Assembly: GCF_029223255.1 (NCBI RefSeq)
Contig: NZ_JARHUC010000010.1
Span: 62,001 to 126,000 of the forward strand
Direction of reading: 5' to 3'
DNA: 64,000 nt
Source of the DNA: Albimonas marina
GTDB taxonomy: Bacteria; Pseudomonadota; Alphaproteobacteria; Rhodobacterales; Rhodobacteraceae
Part shown: piece by piece, positions 45,801-56,826 of the stretch
Layout: each line of letters begins with the position of its first letter
Numbering within the stretch: the first letter of the stretch is position 1
Made by a program: the position numbers and the translations under genes
Notes under the pieces: model-generated
What the model was told of the DNA's origin: nothing
The model's database searches: none
Seen by the model: only the letters and a program-made list of their open reading frames with translations

Positions 45801-46071
45801 GATCCTGCTGGTGGACTTCATCCGGCGGGAGCGGGCGCACGGCATGCCCCTGCACGACGCCCTGCTGGCCGCGGGCGCGGTGCGTTTCCTGCCGATCTTC
45901 CTGACCGCGATCACCGCCATGTCGGGGGCGGCCTTCATCCTGGTGGACCCGATCTTCCAGGGTCTGGGGATCTCGCTCCTGTTCGGGCTGGCGAGCTCGA
46001 CGGCCCTGACGCTGCTGGTCATCCCGGCCATATACTGGGTGATGCGCGGCGGCAGGGAGGGCGCGAGATGA
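42826..46071 (+). CDS. RND efflux transporter permease
   Basis: A 1081-residue inner-membrane RND pump of the AcrB-like superfamily. The first membrane helix is PLAPLLLIAALALGSVAL, and the porter domain opens with EEEPQISVPMVDVFVEANGL. The proton-relay helix carries the paired aspartates in IGILVDDAIVVVENIARHW. The second half repeats the fold, with STMIGF-like TSMIGFISLAGIIVRNSIL and LLFGLASSTALTLLVIPAIY at the end. Full length, no disruption. Substrate unknown; this branch (single pump with a small adaptor and no outer-membrane partner) is common in alphaproteobacteria. Confidence 0.94.
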   Translation: MSASEDREPGQEPGLGIAGGISRAFINSPLAPLLLIAALALGSVALMLLPREEEPQISVPMVDVFVEANGLAADDAVELVAKPLELLLQRLPGVEHVYSQTLDDRVMATARFDVGVPEDDAVLRVHTEIRANYDKLPVGIPEPLIVGRGINDVAILVLTLSPRADLPAEAAARWDRASLGEVASQLLAELAKTPEVGRTYLVGDSRSEIRIEPDPAALALYGVTLEQLVGKVASANRSALLGKVRQEGESLDILAGKSLVGVPDVGLLVVTTRDGRPVYVKDVARVISAPADADKRAWTMGPDALPRPAVSVALAKREGANAVDVAAGILARLEVARGELVPDALDVEITRNYGETAKHKSDELFSHLTGASLSIFAMIVVFIGWREGVVTLVIIPATILLTFAASYLMGYTINRVSLFALIFSIGILVDDAIVVVENIARHWRLDPEGDRTRVALRGVAEVGNPTIIATLTIVTALLPMLFVSGMMGPYMSPIPVNASAAMILSFFVAVIFAPWIMLRLQRVAPQRGGHDPEKPGRMARIYRAVASPILASRGRALGFLLIVFAATVASASLFATQDVTVKLLPFDDKSELQVVVDLPEGSTLEDTERALFALARTAGELPEVASIQAYGGTAAPFNFNGLVRHYYVRSNPEMGDLQLNLLPVEARERQSHEIALDLRERLGDVALPEGTAVRVVEAPPGPPVLATLLAEVYGPDAETRRAVAAKLEGIFRGIDFIVDVDDSFGTPPSRLRLEIDQANLDYHGVEQSAVHDTLALLFRGTTVGYSQRGGGVRPIPITVRLDESQRQVTEALLAVPVPARGPAGVGEGNVELGEVVTAEVVPGSWPVFRKNGHAIEMVTAELAGRFEAPIYGMIAVRDAIDAEDWGDLPKPVISLYGQPEDEREPILLWDGEWEVTYVTFRDMGAAFGAALLGIYLLIVGQFRSFTLPLAIMAPIPLTLIGIALGHWALGAPFTATSMIGFISLAGIIVRNSILLVDFIRRERAHGMPLHDALLAAGAVRFLPIFLTAITAMSGAAFILVDPIFQGLGISLLFGLASSTALTLLVIPAIYWVMRGGREGAR

Positions 46072-47021
46072 CGGACGAGGCGACCGGGGCAGGCCAGCGG
46101 GCGGGCGGGGCGGCGGCGGAGATCCCGCCGCGCGTCCCCGGCTCCTGCCCCAAGCCGGCCTGCGACGACCCGGAGGCGCCCTCGCGGGTGGCGGCGCTGA
46201 TGGCCTCGCCCGCCTATCGGCTGGCGGACGAGGACCTGGGGTTCCTGCAATCGGACGTCGCGCGCGGGGTGCGGCTGGAGCTGGAGTACTACAAGGCCGA
46301 GGCGGCGCTGCGCGCGCATGGCATCGGTCACGCCATCGTGGTCTTCGGAAGCTCCCGCATCCCCGAGCCGGCGGCGGCCGAGCGGGCGCTGGCGGCGGCC
46401 CGCGCCGCCGCGGCCGAGGCGCCCGCGGACGCGGAGGCCGCCCGCTTGCTGCGGCGGGCGGAGCGGATGGCGGATTCGTCGAAATGGTACCGGGTGGCGC
46501 GGGAGTTCTCGGCGCTGCTGGCCGACGCGCCCTACCGCCCCCATGGCGAGCGCATCGCCATCGTCACCGGCGGCGGGCCGGGGCTGATGGAGGCCGCGAA
46601 CCGGGGCGGCTGCGAGGCGGGCGCCGTCTCGGTCGGGCTCAACATCGACCTGCCGCATGAGCAGTTCCCGAACCCCTATCTCTCCGACGGGCTGGCGCTG
46701 CGCTTCCGCTACTTCGCGCTTCGCAAGATGCACTTCATGCAGCGGGCCCGCGCGCTGGTGGCCTTCCCCGGCGGCTTCGGCACCTTCGACGAGCTGTTCG
46801 AGACGCTGACCCTGCTGCAGACCCGCAAGGCCGATCCCCTGCCCGTGGTGCTGGTGGGGCGGGCGTTCTGGTCGCGCGCGGTCGACTTCGACTTTCTCGT
46901 GGACGAGGGCGTGATCGCGCCCGAGGACCTCGAGCTGTTCGTCTACGCCGAGACCGCGGGCGAGATCCGCGACCATATCGCCGGCTGGTACGCCGCGCGG
47001 CGCAAGCCGCTGCTGGACTGA
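46068..47021 (+). CDS. LOG-family (Rossmann-fold) protein
   Basis: A 317-residue member of the LOG/TIGR00730-like group. Motifs: AIVVFGSSRIPEP, RIAIVTGGGPGLMEAANRGG, SVGLNIDLPHEQFPNPYL and the phosphoribosyl-cleaving signature ALVAFPGGFGTFDELFE. Small LOG proteins release free cytokinin bases or cleave purine nucleotides at the N-glycosidic bond. This longer version has an N-terminal helical extension of about 90 residues, and its real substrate is unknown. Start ATG overlaps the RND stop (ATGA), so the three genes are co-translated. Confidence 0.88.
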   Translation: MTDEATGAGQRAGGAAAEIPPRVPGSCPKPACDDPEAPSRVAALMASPAYRLADEDLGFLQSDVARGVRLELEYYKAEAALRAHGIGHAIVVFGSSRIPEPAAAERALAAARAAAAEAPADAEAARLLRRAERMADSSKWYRVAREFSALLADAPYRPHGERIAIVTGGGPGLMEAANRGGCEAGAVSVGLNIDLPHEQFPNPYLSDGLALRFRYFALRKMHFMQRARALVAFPGGFGTFDELFETLTLLQTRKADPLPVVLVGRAFWSRAVDFDFLVDEGVIAPEDLELFVYAETAGEIRDHIAGWYAARRKPLLD

Positions 47022-47094
47022 AACGGGCCGCCCGGCGCGGGCGGCGACAGGCCCGGGCGGCGCGCGCCCCGAGGCCCAGACCTGGGAGGGTCCG

Positions 47095-48495
47095 ATGCGC
47101 ATCTCCTTTCACGGCGCCGCGGGCGAAGTCACCGGCTCGTGCCACCTGGTCGAGGCGGCGGGCCGGCGGATCCTGATCGACTGCGGGCTGTTCCAGGGCT
47201 CGCGCGAGCTCGACGAGGACAACGCCGACGACTTCGGCTTCGATCCGGCGCGGGTCGACGCGCTGCTGCTGACCCACGCGCATCTCGACCACTGCGGGCG
47301 CATCCCGCTGCTGGTGGCGCGGGGTTTCGCGGGGGAGATCGTCTCGACCCCGCCGACGCGGGACCTGGCGCGGCTGGTGATGCTCGACAGCGCCCACCTG
47401 CAGGAGGAGGAGGCCGCGCGGCGCGCGCGCCACCCTCGGGGCAAGGGCAAGGCGCGGCCGCCGCTCTACGACTCGCTCGACGTGATGGACGCGATCGACC
47501 GCTTCGGGCGCACCGCCCAGTATGGGCACGGCTTCGTGCTGTTTCCCGGCGTGCGGGTCACCTTCTTCGACGCGGGGCACATCCTGGGCTCGGCCTCGAT
47601 CCTGCTGGAGATCGAGGAGGGGGGCGAGCGGCGCTCGGTCCTGTTCTCGGGCGACATCGGGCGGCCGGACAGCCCGCTGATCGGGCCGGCCTGCCCGCCC
47701 GCGGACGTCGACGTGGTGGTGATGGAGACGACCTATGGCGACCGCGACCACCGCTCGCGCGCGGACTCGGTGGCCGAGTTCGAGGAGGCGGTGGGCCAGG
47801 CGGCCGCGCGGGGCGGCAACATCGTGATCCCGACCTTCGCGCTGGAGCGGGCGCAGGAGCTGCTCTACCACCTGCTCGACGGCATGGGCTCGGGCCGGAT
47901 CCCGCGGGAGATGGAGATCTTCCTCGACAGCCCCATGGCGATCTCGGCCACGCGGATCTTCGCGCGCCACCCCGGCTTCTTCCGCGAGGAGATCCGGGGG
48001 ATGATCGCCAGGCACGCCGACCCGTTCGCGCCGCCGAACCTGCATTTCGTGCACGAGGCGGCGGAGTCGATGCAGCTCAACCGGGTGCGGGGCGGCGCGA
48101 TCCTGATGGCGGGCTCGGGCATGTGCACCGGCGGGCGGGTGCGCCACCACCTGCGCTACAACCTGCCCCACGCGGACTGCTCGGTGATCTTCGTGGGCTT
48201 CGCCGCGCACGGCACTCCGGCGCGGCGGGTGATCGACGGCGCCAGGACCCTGCGCCTGTTCGGCGAAGACGTCCCGGTGCGCGCGACGATCCACACGATC
48301 AACGGCTTCTCCGCCCATGCCGGCGCCTCGGAGCTGGAGGACTGGCACGCGCGGGCAGCGGGGCCGAGGACGCGCACCTTCCTGGTGCATGGCGAGGACG
48401 AGGCGCGGGCGCATTTCGCCGGCCGCCTGCGCCGCAACGGGCCGGAGGGGCGCCGGGTGGAGACGCCGGGGATGGGGGAGACGTTCGAGCTGTAG
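47095..48495 (+). CDS. MBL-fold / beta-CASP RNase-like metallohydrolase
   Basis: A 466-residue cytosolic protein. Metal-binding motif 2 is LLTHAHLDHCGRIPLL; motif 3 is FDAGHILGSASI; motif 4 Asp is in LFSGDIGRP. The beta-CASP part holds ETTYGDRDH, NIVIPTFALERAQELLYHL, IFLDSPMAISAT, AGSGMCTGGRVRHHL, GTPARRVIDG and the final His in FSAHAG. The length matches the Ysh1/CPSF73-like bacterial group, which act on RNA. It is 73 bases after the LOG gene and ends 7 bases from the convergent atpG stop. Confidence 0.92.
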   Translation: MRISFHGAAGEVTGSCHLVEAAGRRILIDCGLFQGSRELDEDNADDFGFDPARVDALLLTHAHLDHCGRIPLLVARGFAGEIVSTPPTRDLARLVMLDSAHLQEEEAARRARHPRGKGKARPPLYDSLDVMDAIDRFGRTAQYGHGFVLFPGVRVTFFDAGHILGSASILLEIEEGGERRSVLFSGDIGRPDSPLIGPACPPADVDVVVMETTYGDRDHRSRADSVAEFEEAVGQAAARGGNIVIPTFALERAQELLYHLLDGMGSGRIPREMEIFLDSPMAISATRIFARHPGFFREEIRGMIARHADPFAPPNLHFVHEAAESMQLNRVRGGAILMAGSGMCTGGRVRHHLRYNLPHADCSVIFVGFAAHGTPARRVIDGARTLRLFGEDVPVRATIHTINGFSAHAGASELEDWHARAAGPRTRTFLVHGEDEARAHFAGRLRRNGPEGRRVETPGMGETFEL

Positions 48496-48502
48496 GCGGG
48501 CC

Positions 48503-49318
48503 TCACCCCTCCGCGTGCAGCGACAGCTCCACGATTTCCGCGGTCAGGGCGGCCTGCCTCGCGTGAGCGGCGTCGCGCTCGAGGTCCTGGGCGATGCGGC
48601 GGACGTTGGTCTGGGCGCGGGACATGGCGTCGGCGCGGGCCTCGGATTCGGCGGCGAAGGCGAGGAGGGCGGCCTCGGCGAGCTCGGCGAAGAGGTATTC
48701 CTCGACGAGGGTCTGGAGGAGGGTCTCGGGGGGGAGCGTCAGCAACGGCGCGGGGCCCGCGTGCGGGGGGAAGCGGGCGTAGTCGAAGGGGATCAGGGGG
48801 CGCAGCGTGAGGGCCTCGGCGTCGGGTTCGGCGAAGAGGAGGGTCACGCGGGAGACGTCGCCGCGGGCCAGCCGCTCGATCAAAGCGTCGGCGAGGCGGG
48901 AGGCGAGGGCCGGGGCGTCGCCGGCGTGGGCCGGGGCCTCGGCGCGGAAGCGCAGGGGGGCGTCGGCCTCTTCCAGCGCCTCGGCGGTGCGGCGGCCGAG
49001 GACGAAGATCTCCGTGGGGGACTGGGCGAGGGCGGCGTGGGCGAGACGCTCGCCGTAAGCGCCGGCGAAGCCCTGGCCGGCGCCCATCACGATCAGCAGC
49101 GAGGCGCCCTGCCCGGCCTGCTGCGCCGTGGGCGGCGGGGCGAGGGCGAGGGCCCGGGCCATGGCGCCGGCGACGGCGGCCTCATGGGCGCGGACTGCCT
49201 CCAGCCGCCGCTCGGCCTCGCGGCGCTGGCCGAGGGCTACGGCGCGCAGGGCGGAGACGATGGTCTCGATCTGGGCGACGTTGGCGAGACGCGCCTTGAG
49301 GTCGGCGGCGCGGGTCAT
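48503..49318 (-). CDS. atpG: N-type ATPase gamma subunit
   Basis: A 271-residue central-stalk protein; last gene of the operon. The N-terminal helix ([37 protein letters not shown]) and the C-terminal helix ([38 protein letters not shown]) form the rotating coiled coil. The Rossmann-like middle has [19 protein letters not shown]. Gamma of N-ATPases is diverged from housekeeping gamma, as here. Overlaps the atpA stop by four bases. Confidence 0.9.
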   Translation of the reverse strand: MTRAADLKARLANVAQIETIVSALRAVALGQRREAERRLEAVRAHEAAVAGAMARALALAPPPTAQQAGQGASLLIVMGAGQGFAGAYGERLAHAALAQSPTEIFVLGRRTAEALEEADAPLRFRAEAPAHAGDAPALASRLADALIERLARGDVSRVTLLFAEPDAEALTLRPLIPFDYARFPPHAGPAPLLTLPPETLLQTLVEEYLFAELAEAALLAFAAESEARADAMSRAQTNVRRIAQDLERDAAHARQAALTAEIVELSLHAEG

Positions 49319-50811
49319 GCGGGCTCCGCCGGCAGGTCGGCGATGCAGTCGCGGGCGAGCGCGAGGAGGGTTTCGCGGCGGGCGTCGTCGAGGTCGTCGA
49401 GCCAGTCCTCGGTCACGTCGGGGGCGGCGGCGAGGGCGCGGGCGAGGCGTGGCTTCAGGGCCGGGATGGCGACGAGGGGGACGGGGTCGAGCAGGCCCTC
49501 GGCCAGCGCCGCCAGCAGCGCGGTCTGGGTCAGCTGCGAGAGGGGGGAGAAGCGGGCCTGGGAGAGGACGGCGCCGATGCGCTCGCCCCGCGCGATGCGG
49601 GCCTTCATGCCGGCGTCGGCGAAGCCGCCGAAGCGGGCGAACATGCGCAGCTCCAGGTATTGCGCGTAGTCGAGGCGGACCCGGCCGGAGACCGACTTCA
49701 GGGCCTTGCGCTGCGCCTTGCCGCCCACCCGGCTGACCGAGAGGCCGATGTCCACCGCCGGGCGCTGGTTGGCGGCGAAGAGGGGCGCCGACAGCACGAT
49801 CTGCCCGTCGGCGATCGAGATCAGGTTGGTGGGGATGTAGCCGGCGAGGTCGCCGGCCTCGATCTCGGCGATGGGCAGCGCCGTCAGGGAACCGCCGCCC
49901 TTCGCCGGCGACAGGCGGGCCGAGCGCTCCAGCAGGCGGGCGTGGAGGTAGAAGATGTCGCCGGGGAACGCCTCGCGCCCCGGCGGCTGGCGGGCCAGCA
50001 GGGCGAGCTCGCGGTGGACGGCGGCGTGCTTGGTCAGGTCGTCGTAGACGATCAGCGCGTCGCCGCCGGCGTCGCGAAAGTGCTCGGCCATGGCGGTGGC
50101 GGCGAAGGGGGCGAGCCAGCGCAGCGCGGGGGGGGCGGTGGCCGGCGCCACGACGACGATGCTGCGCGCGAGGGCGCCGCCCTCGCGCAGGGCGTCGATC
50201 ACGCGCTCGACCGCCGAGGTGCGCTCCCCGATCGCCACGTAGACCGAGATCACGTCGGACTGGTTGAGGATGGCGTCGACGGCGAGCGAGGTCTTGCCGG
50301 TGGCGCGCTCCCCGACGATCAGTTCGCGCTGGCCGCGGCCGACGGCGAAGAGGGCGTCGACGACGAGGACGCCGGTCTCCAGCGGGCGGGAGACGAAGTC
50401 GCGCTCGATGATCGCGGGGGCGGGGCGCTCGGCCTCCAGCGACTGCGTGGCGGGGACGGGGCCGAGGTCGTCGAGGGGTCGGCCGAGGGGGTCGACGATG
50501 CGGCCCAGAAGCGCCTCGCCCACGGGGACGCGCAGGATCTCGCCGGAGCGGCGCACGGGGTCGCCGGCCTGCAGCGCGTCGGAGGGGTCGAGGAAGGCGG
50601 CGCGCAGGGCGTCTTCCTCCAGCGTCAGGACGAGGGCGCGGACCTCGCCGGGGAACAGCAGGATCTCGCCCATGCCGGCGCCGGGGAGGCCGGAGACGAC
50701 CGCGAGGCCGTCGGCCAGCGAGAGGATGCGGCCGAGTTCTTCCGCCTCGGGGCCCAGGGGGGTGGCGTCGAGGCGGGCGGTCCAGTCCGGGTTCGGGGCG
50801 GCGTCAGACAT
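49315..50811 (-). CDS. atpA: N-type ATPase alpha subunit
   Basis: A 498-residue alpha subunit. Walker [16 protein letters not shown] lies near residue 165 of the nucleotide domain; [57 protein letters not shown] and SITDGQIVL-like [15 protein letters not shown] are all in place. [12 protein letters not shown] carries the arginine finger region. It alternates with beta in the catalytic hexamer. Start overlaps the end of atpF by 8 bases. Confidence 0.95.
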   Translation of the reverse strand: MSDAAPNPDWTARLDATPLGPEAEELGRILSLADGLAVVSGLPGAGMGEILLFPGEVRALVLTLEEDALRAAFLDPSDALQAGDPVRRSGEILRVPVGEALLGRIVDPLGRPLDDLGPVPATQSLEAERPAPAIIERDFVSRPLETGVLVVDALFAVGRGQRELIVGERATGKTSLAVDAILNQSDVISVYVAIGERTSAVERVIDALREGGALARSIVVVAPATAPPALRWLAPFAATAMAEHFRDAGGDALIVYDDLTKHAAVHRELALLARQPPGREAFPGDIFYLHARLLERSARLSPAKGGGSLTALPIAEIEAGDLAGYIPTNLISIADGQIVLSAPLFAANQRPAVDIGLSVSRVGGKAQRKALKSVSGRVRLDYAQYLELRMFARFGGFADAGMKARIARGERIGAVLSQARFSPLSQLTQTALLAALAEGLLDPVPLVAIPALKPRLARALAAAPDVTEDWLDDLDDARRETLLALARDCIADLPAEPA

Positions 50812-51559
50812 GGGGGCCCTCCCCGGCGCCGGGCGCGGTCAGGGCGCGGGAGAGGCGGGTGAGGTCGTGGGAGAGGGAGTTGCGCAGGACGCCCGTGTCG
50901 GCGCGCAGGTCGAGGCCGGCGAGCAGGTCGGGGTCGATGTCGATGGGCAGCGTCTCGGGGTGCGGGAGGTGCGGGGCGAGGGCGCCTCGGGTCTCGGCGA
51001 GTTCCGCCTCGGTCAGGGGGCGGGGGGCGGCGAGGCGGAGGTTCCCGGCGTTCAGCAGCGCGTCGCGCTCGGTCGGGGGCATCTCGGCCAGGGCATCGGC
51101 GAGGCGCTGGGGGTAGCCGGCCAGCGCCCGGTCGGCGGGCTGGGCTTCGAGGGCGCGGCGGGCGGCGGCCAGCGCCAGGCGCGCGGTCTCGGCGGCGCGG
51201 GCGGCCTCGGTCTCGGCGGCGTGGCGGGCGGTCTCGGCGCGGGCGGCCTCGCGGATGCGCTCGGCCTCGGCCTGGGCCTGGGCGAGGAGGTCGGCGCGGG
51301 CCTTCTCGGCGTCGGCGTGGGCGGCGTCGAGGGCGGCGGCGCGGGCGGCGCGGGTGGTCTCGGCCTCGGCCTTCGCGGCGTCGGCGGCGGCTTTCGCGGC
51401 GGCCTGCTCGGCTTCGGCGTCCTTGAGGACCGAGGCGGCCTCGGCCTGGCGTTTCGCGATGATCGCGGCGACGGGACGGAACAGGAAATGGCGCAGGATC
51501 GCCAGCAGGATCAGGACGTTGACGACCTGGAAGGCGAAGCTGGTCCAGTCGAAGTCCAT
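50804..51559 (-). CDS. atpF: N-type ATPase b subunit, long form
   Basis: A 251-residue peripheral-stalk protein. The single N-terminal membrane helix is [18 protein letters not shown], followed by the conserved [12 protein letters not shown] and a long Ala/Glu/Arg coiled coil to about residue 150. The C-terminal 100 residues ([18 protein letters not shown], then [20 protein letters not shown]) resemble the part that replaces delta. N-ATPase operons have no atpH, and their b subunit is extended, exactly as seen. Confidence 0.9.
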   Translation of the reverse strand: MDFDWTSFAFQVVNVLILLAILRHFLFRPVAAIIAKRQAEAASVLKDAEAEQAAAKAAADAAKAEAETTRAARAAALDAAHADAEKARADLLAQAQAEAERIREAARAETARHAAETEAARAAETARLALAAARRALEAQPADRALAGYPQRLADALAEMPPTERDALLNAGNLRLAAPRPLTEAELAETRGALAPHLPHPETLPIDIDPDLLAGLDLRADTGVLRNSLSHDLTRLSRALTAPGAGEGPHV

Positions 51560-51564
51560 GGCGC

Positions 51565-51807
51565 TCAGCCGACGAACGGGTTGGCAAACAGCAGCAGCAG
51601 CGCGATGACCAGGCAGTAGATCGCCATGGTCTCGATCATCGCGAGGCCCACGAAGAGGGTGCGCGAGATGGTGCCGGCCGCCTCGGGCTGGCGGGCGATG
51701 GCGTCCATGGCGGCGGCGACCGCGCGGCCCTCGCCCAGCGCGGGGCCGATGGCGCCGAAGGACACGGCCAGCGCCGCGCCGAGGATGGAGATGATTTCGG
51801 GGGTCAT
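51565..51807 (-). CDS. atpE: N-type ATPase c subunit (rotor ring)
   Basis: An 80-residue helical hairpin that forms the ion-carrying ring. Helix 1 includes [19 protein letters not shown], and the polar loop is ARQPEA. Helix 2 is [20 protein letters not shown]. Two carboxylates face each other: Glu26 (GPALGEG) and Glu59 (MIETMAIY), with Thr60 and Tyr64. This two-glutamate set is typical of N-ATPases, which were first proposed to move Na+; some may use protons. Overlaps atpB stop (ATGA). Confidence 0.95.
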   Translation of the reverse strand: MTPEIISILGAALAVSFGAIGPALGEGRAVAAAMDAIARQPEAAGTISRTLFVGLAMIETMAIYCLVIALLLLFANPFVG

Positions 51808-52490
51808 GGGCGGTCTCCTTTCGGGCCCCCCTCGCCGTTCACGGCCGAGGCGATGAAGACGCAGGCGAGGGTGGCGAAGATGTAGGCCTGCACGGCGCCG
51901 GTCAGAAGATCGAGCGCCATCAGGGGGATGGGGACGAGCAGCCCGGCGAGCGAGAGCAGGATGCCGATCACGAACACCCCGCTCATCACGTTGCCGAAGA
52001 GGCGGACCATCAGGGAGAAGGCGCGGGTCAGCTGCTCGATCAGGTTGAGGGGGGCGAGGATCCAGGCGGGCTCCGTGAAGCTCTTGAGGTAGCCGAGCGG
52101 GCCCTGGGCGCGGACGCCGTGAAAGGTCGTGGCGACGAAGACGAGGGCGGCGAGGGCGGCGGTGGTCTCGAGGTGGGCGGTGGGCGGCTCGACGCCCGGG
52201 ATCAGCGAGGACCAGTTGGCGGCCAAGATGAAGACCAGCAGCATCCCGATCAGGGCGCGGTAGCGGGCGGGGTCGCGGCCGACCGTGTCGCGGATCTGGG
52301 CGTCGAGGGTCGCGACCAGGAACTCCAGCGCCGCCTGGAGGCGGGAGGGGGCGTGGGTGGAGAGGCGGCGGGTGGCGAGCCAGCTGAGGACGCCCAGCGC
52401 CGCCATCAGTCCCCAGGTGGTCGCGACCTGGGCGGTGACGGCGAGCGGGCCGAGGTGGAAGATCGGGGGCGAGAGGAGCGGGCTTTCCAT
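51804..52490 (-). CDS. atpB: N-type ATPase a subunit (ion channel)
   Basis: A 228-residue membrane protein. The start is ATG 52490 (TGATG with atpR), giving [20 protein letters not shown]; longer frames are not needed. The essential arginine that faces the c-ring is Arg163 in [33 protein letters not shown] (residues 91-110) and the last helix [20 protein letters not shown] are typical of the N-ATPase branch. It works with the atpE ring to couple ion flow to rotation. Confidence 0.94.
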   Translation of the reverse strand: MESPLLSPPIFHLGPLAVTAQVATTWGLMAALGVLSWLATRRLSTHAPSRLQAALEFLVATLDAQIRDTVGRDPARYRALIGMLLVFILAANWSSLIPGVEPPTAHLETTAALAALVFVATTFHGVRAQGPLGYLKSFTEPAWILAPLNLIEQLTRAFSLMVRLFGNVMSGVFVIGILLSLAGLLVPIPLMALDLLTGAVQAYIFATLACVFIASAVNGEGGPKGDRP

Positions 52491-52780
52491 CACGGGCTTT
52501 CCATCCCGCGGGCCTTTCTGAGCGCGCGGCGTCGGCCGAGGATCAGGCCGAGACAGCCCGCGACCAGCGGCAGGGGCCCGGCCCAGGCGCATAGGCCCAG
52601 CAGCGCGGCGACGGCGGCGAAGCGCAGGAGCTGCAGGCCGACGGCGGAGAGGCTGCCTTCGAGGAACAGCTCCGTCACCCGCTTCAGGGACCGCACATGC
52701 GCCTCACCCGCCCACCAGCAGGCGATCAGCGCGAGGGCGGCGGCGGGGATGTCCCAGGGCGTGACGGAGAAGCCGGTCAT
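52490..52780 (-). CDS. atpR: N-ATPase-specific membrane protein AtpR
   Basis: A 96-residue protein with three hydrophobic segments ([36 protein letters not shown] and [12 protein letters not shown]). I start at ATG 52780, which follows GGAGG; the longer frame is only the upstream bridge region. AtpR occurs only in N-ATPase operons, between atpQ and atpB, and is thought to help ring assembly together with AtpQ. The position and size fit. Confidence 0.82.
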   Translation of the reverse strand: MTGFSVTPWDIPAAALALIACWWAGEAHVRSLKRVTELFLEGSLSAVGLQLLRFAAVAALLGLCAWAGPLPLVAGCLGLILGRRRALRKARGMESP

Positions 52781-52959
52781 CGGCGCCTCCGGTGCGGAGC
52801 GGGCGTGGCGGTGGAAGCGGGCGCAGGAGCGAAGGCGGGCCCTGCGGGCGCCAGAGCGGCGGGACACGCGCGCGCCGGGGCGGCGGCCGGGCGAGCTGCG
52901 AAGCTGGCCCGGATCGCAGGGCGGCGGGCGGGGGCGAGGCGGCGTGCGGGGCGGGTCAT
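52777..52959 (-). CDS. possible 60-residue bridge ORF between atpQ and atpR
   Basis: Opens with ATG overlapping the atpQ stop (ATGA) and ends with TGA overlapping the atpR start (ATGA). The product is almost only Ala, Arg and Pro (MTRPARRLAPARRPAIRAS...). It fills a gap of 175 bases that canonical N-ATPase operons do not need. It may serve translational coupling, or be chance in GC-rich DNA; a stable protein is doubtful. Confidence 0.35.
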   Translation of the reverse strand: MTRPARRLAPARRPAIRASFAARPAAAPARACPAALAPAGPAFAPAPASTATPAPHRRRR

Positions 52960-53342
52960 TGCTGGTGCATCCAGTTGAGCGCGAACCACAGGCCGAGGCC
53001 GGCGCCGAGCATGGTCAGCGCCGCGGCCAGCGTGATGCCCGAACCCATCAGCCCGTCGAGCCAGGCGCCCAGCGCCGCGCCCCCCACCGCCGGACCGGCG
53101 ATCATCCAGCCGAGCACGCCGATCTGGCCGAAGCGGCGGCCGAGCGAGGGCTCGGGGTCCTCGCGGCCCGCCGCCTCGCGCCGGCCGGCGCGCTGGGCGG
53201 CGTCGGCGACGGGGTCGCAGGGGTCGGGCGCGGTCGGGCGCGGGACGGCGGCGCCGGGGGGCGTGGTCGCGGGGGCGCGGGAGGGCGCGGCGGCGGGGGG
53301 CGGGGTTCCGGAGCCGGGCGGAGGGGCGTCGGGGGCGGTCAT
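52956..53342 (-). CDS. atpQ: AtpQ/AtpI-like membrane protein of the N-ATPase
   Basis: A 128-residue protein. The first 60 residues are a Pro/Ala/Gly-rich, likely disordered tail. The conserved part starts with PSLGRRFGQIGVLGWMIAGP and GGAALGAWLDGLMGSG, followed by the second membrane helix LTMLGAGLGLWFALNWMHQQ. It resembles AtpI/AtpQ, which assist c-ring assembly. The long tail is unusual compared with the roughly 90-residue family norm. Overlaps atpC stop (ATGA). Confidence 0.85.
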   Translation of the reverse strand: MTAPDAPPPGSGTPPPAAAPSRAPATTPPGAAVPRPTAPDPCDPVADAAQRAGRREAAGREDPEPSLGRRFGQIGVLGWMIAGPAVGGAALGAWLDGLMGSGITLAAALTMLGAGLGLWFALNWMHQQ

Positions 53343-53775
53343 TCGAACACCTGCGCCAGCGCCCGCTCGTCGTAGCCGCCCTGCCCCATGCGGCGCATGA
53401 TCTCGCGCACCGCCTGGGCATGGCGGCGGACGTGCTGGGCGCGGGCGGCGCGGGAGGCCTCGGCGGCGTCGGCGCGGGCGGCGGCGACCTGAGCCTCGAG
53501 CGTGGCGAGGTCGTCGCCCAGGATCGCCTCGCGGCAGGCGACGCGGACGCGGGACCCGGCCTCGACGCTCAGCACCCCGCCGCGCAGGGCGGCGTAGCGC
53601 CAGGGGCCGGCGGCGGGGCGCCAGCGCAGGACGCAGGCTTCCATGGCGGTGAGGTAGTCGGCGTGGCCGGGCTGGATGCCGAAGCCGCCCGAGGCGTCCT
53701 CGGCCCGGACCGAGGCGACGTCGGGGGCGTCGACGGCGACCTCGAGCGGCGTGGCGACGGTGAGGTGCAGGGTTT

Positions 53776-53779
<4 letters not shown>
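53339..53779 (-). CDS. atpC: N-type ATPase epsilon subunit
   Basis: A 146-residue protein starting with GTG 53779. The beta-sandwich is visible: LHLTVATPLEVAVDAPDV, VRAEDASGGFGIQPGHADYL and RYAALRGGVLSVEAGSRV. A C-terminal helical part (ATLEAQVAAARADAAEASRA) follows. It sits on gamma next to beta. The N-ATPase order beta-epsilon is kept, with a 28-codon bridge ORF between them. Confidence 0.88.
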
Positions 53780-55856
<2,077 letters not shown>

Positions 55857-55922
55857 GGGAGGGGGCGAGGACGGGGGCGTCAGACGGGGGCGAGGGGCGT
55901 CCCCGCGGCGAAGGAGACGACG

Positions 55923-56513
55923 ATGAGCCTGCCGAGCGTGGAGACGACGGCCCGCCGCGAACCGGAGGCGATGAACGGGGTGAAGACGCCGGAACTGCTC
56001 GACGTCGCGGCGCGGATCGGGGCGCAGCCGGAGCTCGCCCGGGTCACCTGGCGCGCCGGCGGCGACTGGATGGGGGGCGCCCACATGCTGGGGCGCATCG
56101 AGGGCTTCGCGGCCGCCGGCGGCGCGCGCATGCACCCGCAGGCCTTCCGCCCCGAGAGCGACCATCCCGCGGCCCTGTGCGGCGAGGGCGCGGGGCCGAC
56201 CCCGATGGAGTGGGTGCTGCACGGGCTCGCGGGCTGCCTGACCGCGGGCATCGCCAACATCGCCGCGGCGCGGGGGGTGCGGCTCGACGAGATCTCCGTC
56301 GCGGTGGAAGGCGACATGGACCTGCGCGGGGGCTTCGGCGTCTCGGACGAGGTGCGCAACGGCTTCGAGGGGATCCGGGTGACCTTCCGGGTGCGCGGCG
56401 ACGCGTCGCCCGAGACGCTGGCGGGGATCGTGGAGCGCAGCCGCGCGCGCTCGGCCGTGTTCGACGCGCTGACCAACCGCACGCCCGTCGCGATCCGGGT
56501 GGACGCGGGCTGA
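55923..56513 (+). CDS. OsmC/Ohr-family protein
   Basis: A 196-residue protein. The start ATG 55923 follows AAGGAGACGACG. The family core is present: DHPAALCGEGAGPTPMEWVL and HGLAGCLTAGIANIAAARGV, with a cysteine in each half, then VEGDMDLRGGFGV and VTFRVRGDASPETL, ending SAVFDALTNRTPVAIRVDAG. OsmC/Ohr enzymes reduce organic hydroperoxides using a Cys pair. The spacing of cysteines here (about 24 residues) is unlike classic Ohr, so it may belong to the broader, functionally unknown branch. Divergent from the ATPase operon. Confidence 0.87.
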   Translation: MSLPSVETTARREPEAMNGVKTPELLDVAARIGAQPELARVTWRAGGDWMGGAHMLGRIEGFAAAGGARMHPQAFRPESDHPAALCGEGAGPTPMEWVLHGLAGCLTAGIANIAAARGVRLDEISVAVEGDMDLRGGFGVSDEVRNGFEGIRVTFRVRGDASPETLAGIVERSRARSAVFDALTNRTPVAIRVDAG

Positions 56514-56826
56514 CGGCGGGCGCCGCCGAGCGGGCCAGGGGGGCGGGTCTCGGCGGAGGCTAAGCGCGGAGGGGCGGCCTCCGGGTCGGTCGCCGTGGCG
56601 TCGGGACGGCGCAGGGGCGGGAGGCGTCGGACGAGGTCGGCCCGGAGAAAGCCGGTCAGGGGCCGGCGGGCGGCAGGCGGGCGGAGGTTGAAACCGCGGC
56701 GGGGGGCCCGTCGGCGGGCGGAGGCGGTTCGTCCCGCATTGCGGCGCCTCGCTTCATGTCGTGGACCGAAAAACGTGTATCCTTTCCGCGGCGGCGCCCC
56801 TCGGGGCGCGACCGCGGAGGGGAAGG
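56514..56826 (+). other. 313-base intergenic region upstream of the BTAD regulator
   Basis: Mostly purine-rich with no gene. It holds the hairpin at 56786-56817. A weak TATCCT -10-like hexamer lies at 56779-56784 without a good -35. No terminator is visible after the OsmC gene. Confidence 0.5.
56786..56817 (+). promoter_or_regulatory. hairpin abutting the ribosome site of the BTAD regulator
   Basis: Nested palindrome: CCGCGG, GCGCCCC, loop TC, GGGGCGC, CCGCGG, with a 2-base mismatch between the outer and inner stems. The right arm runs straight into the GGAGGGGAAGG ribosome site before ATG 56827, so folding could hide it. Possible translational control. Confidence 0.5.

Noticed and set aside
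56761-56826. Start of the BTAD regulator at 56761
   Set aside because: The added residues would be coded by the hairpin region and lack a ribosome site; ATG 56827 follows GGAGGGGAAGG and begins the conserved LGPF motif at the right distance.
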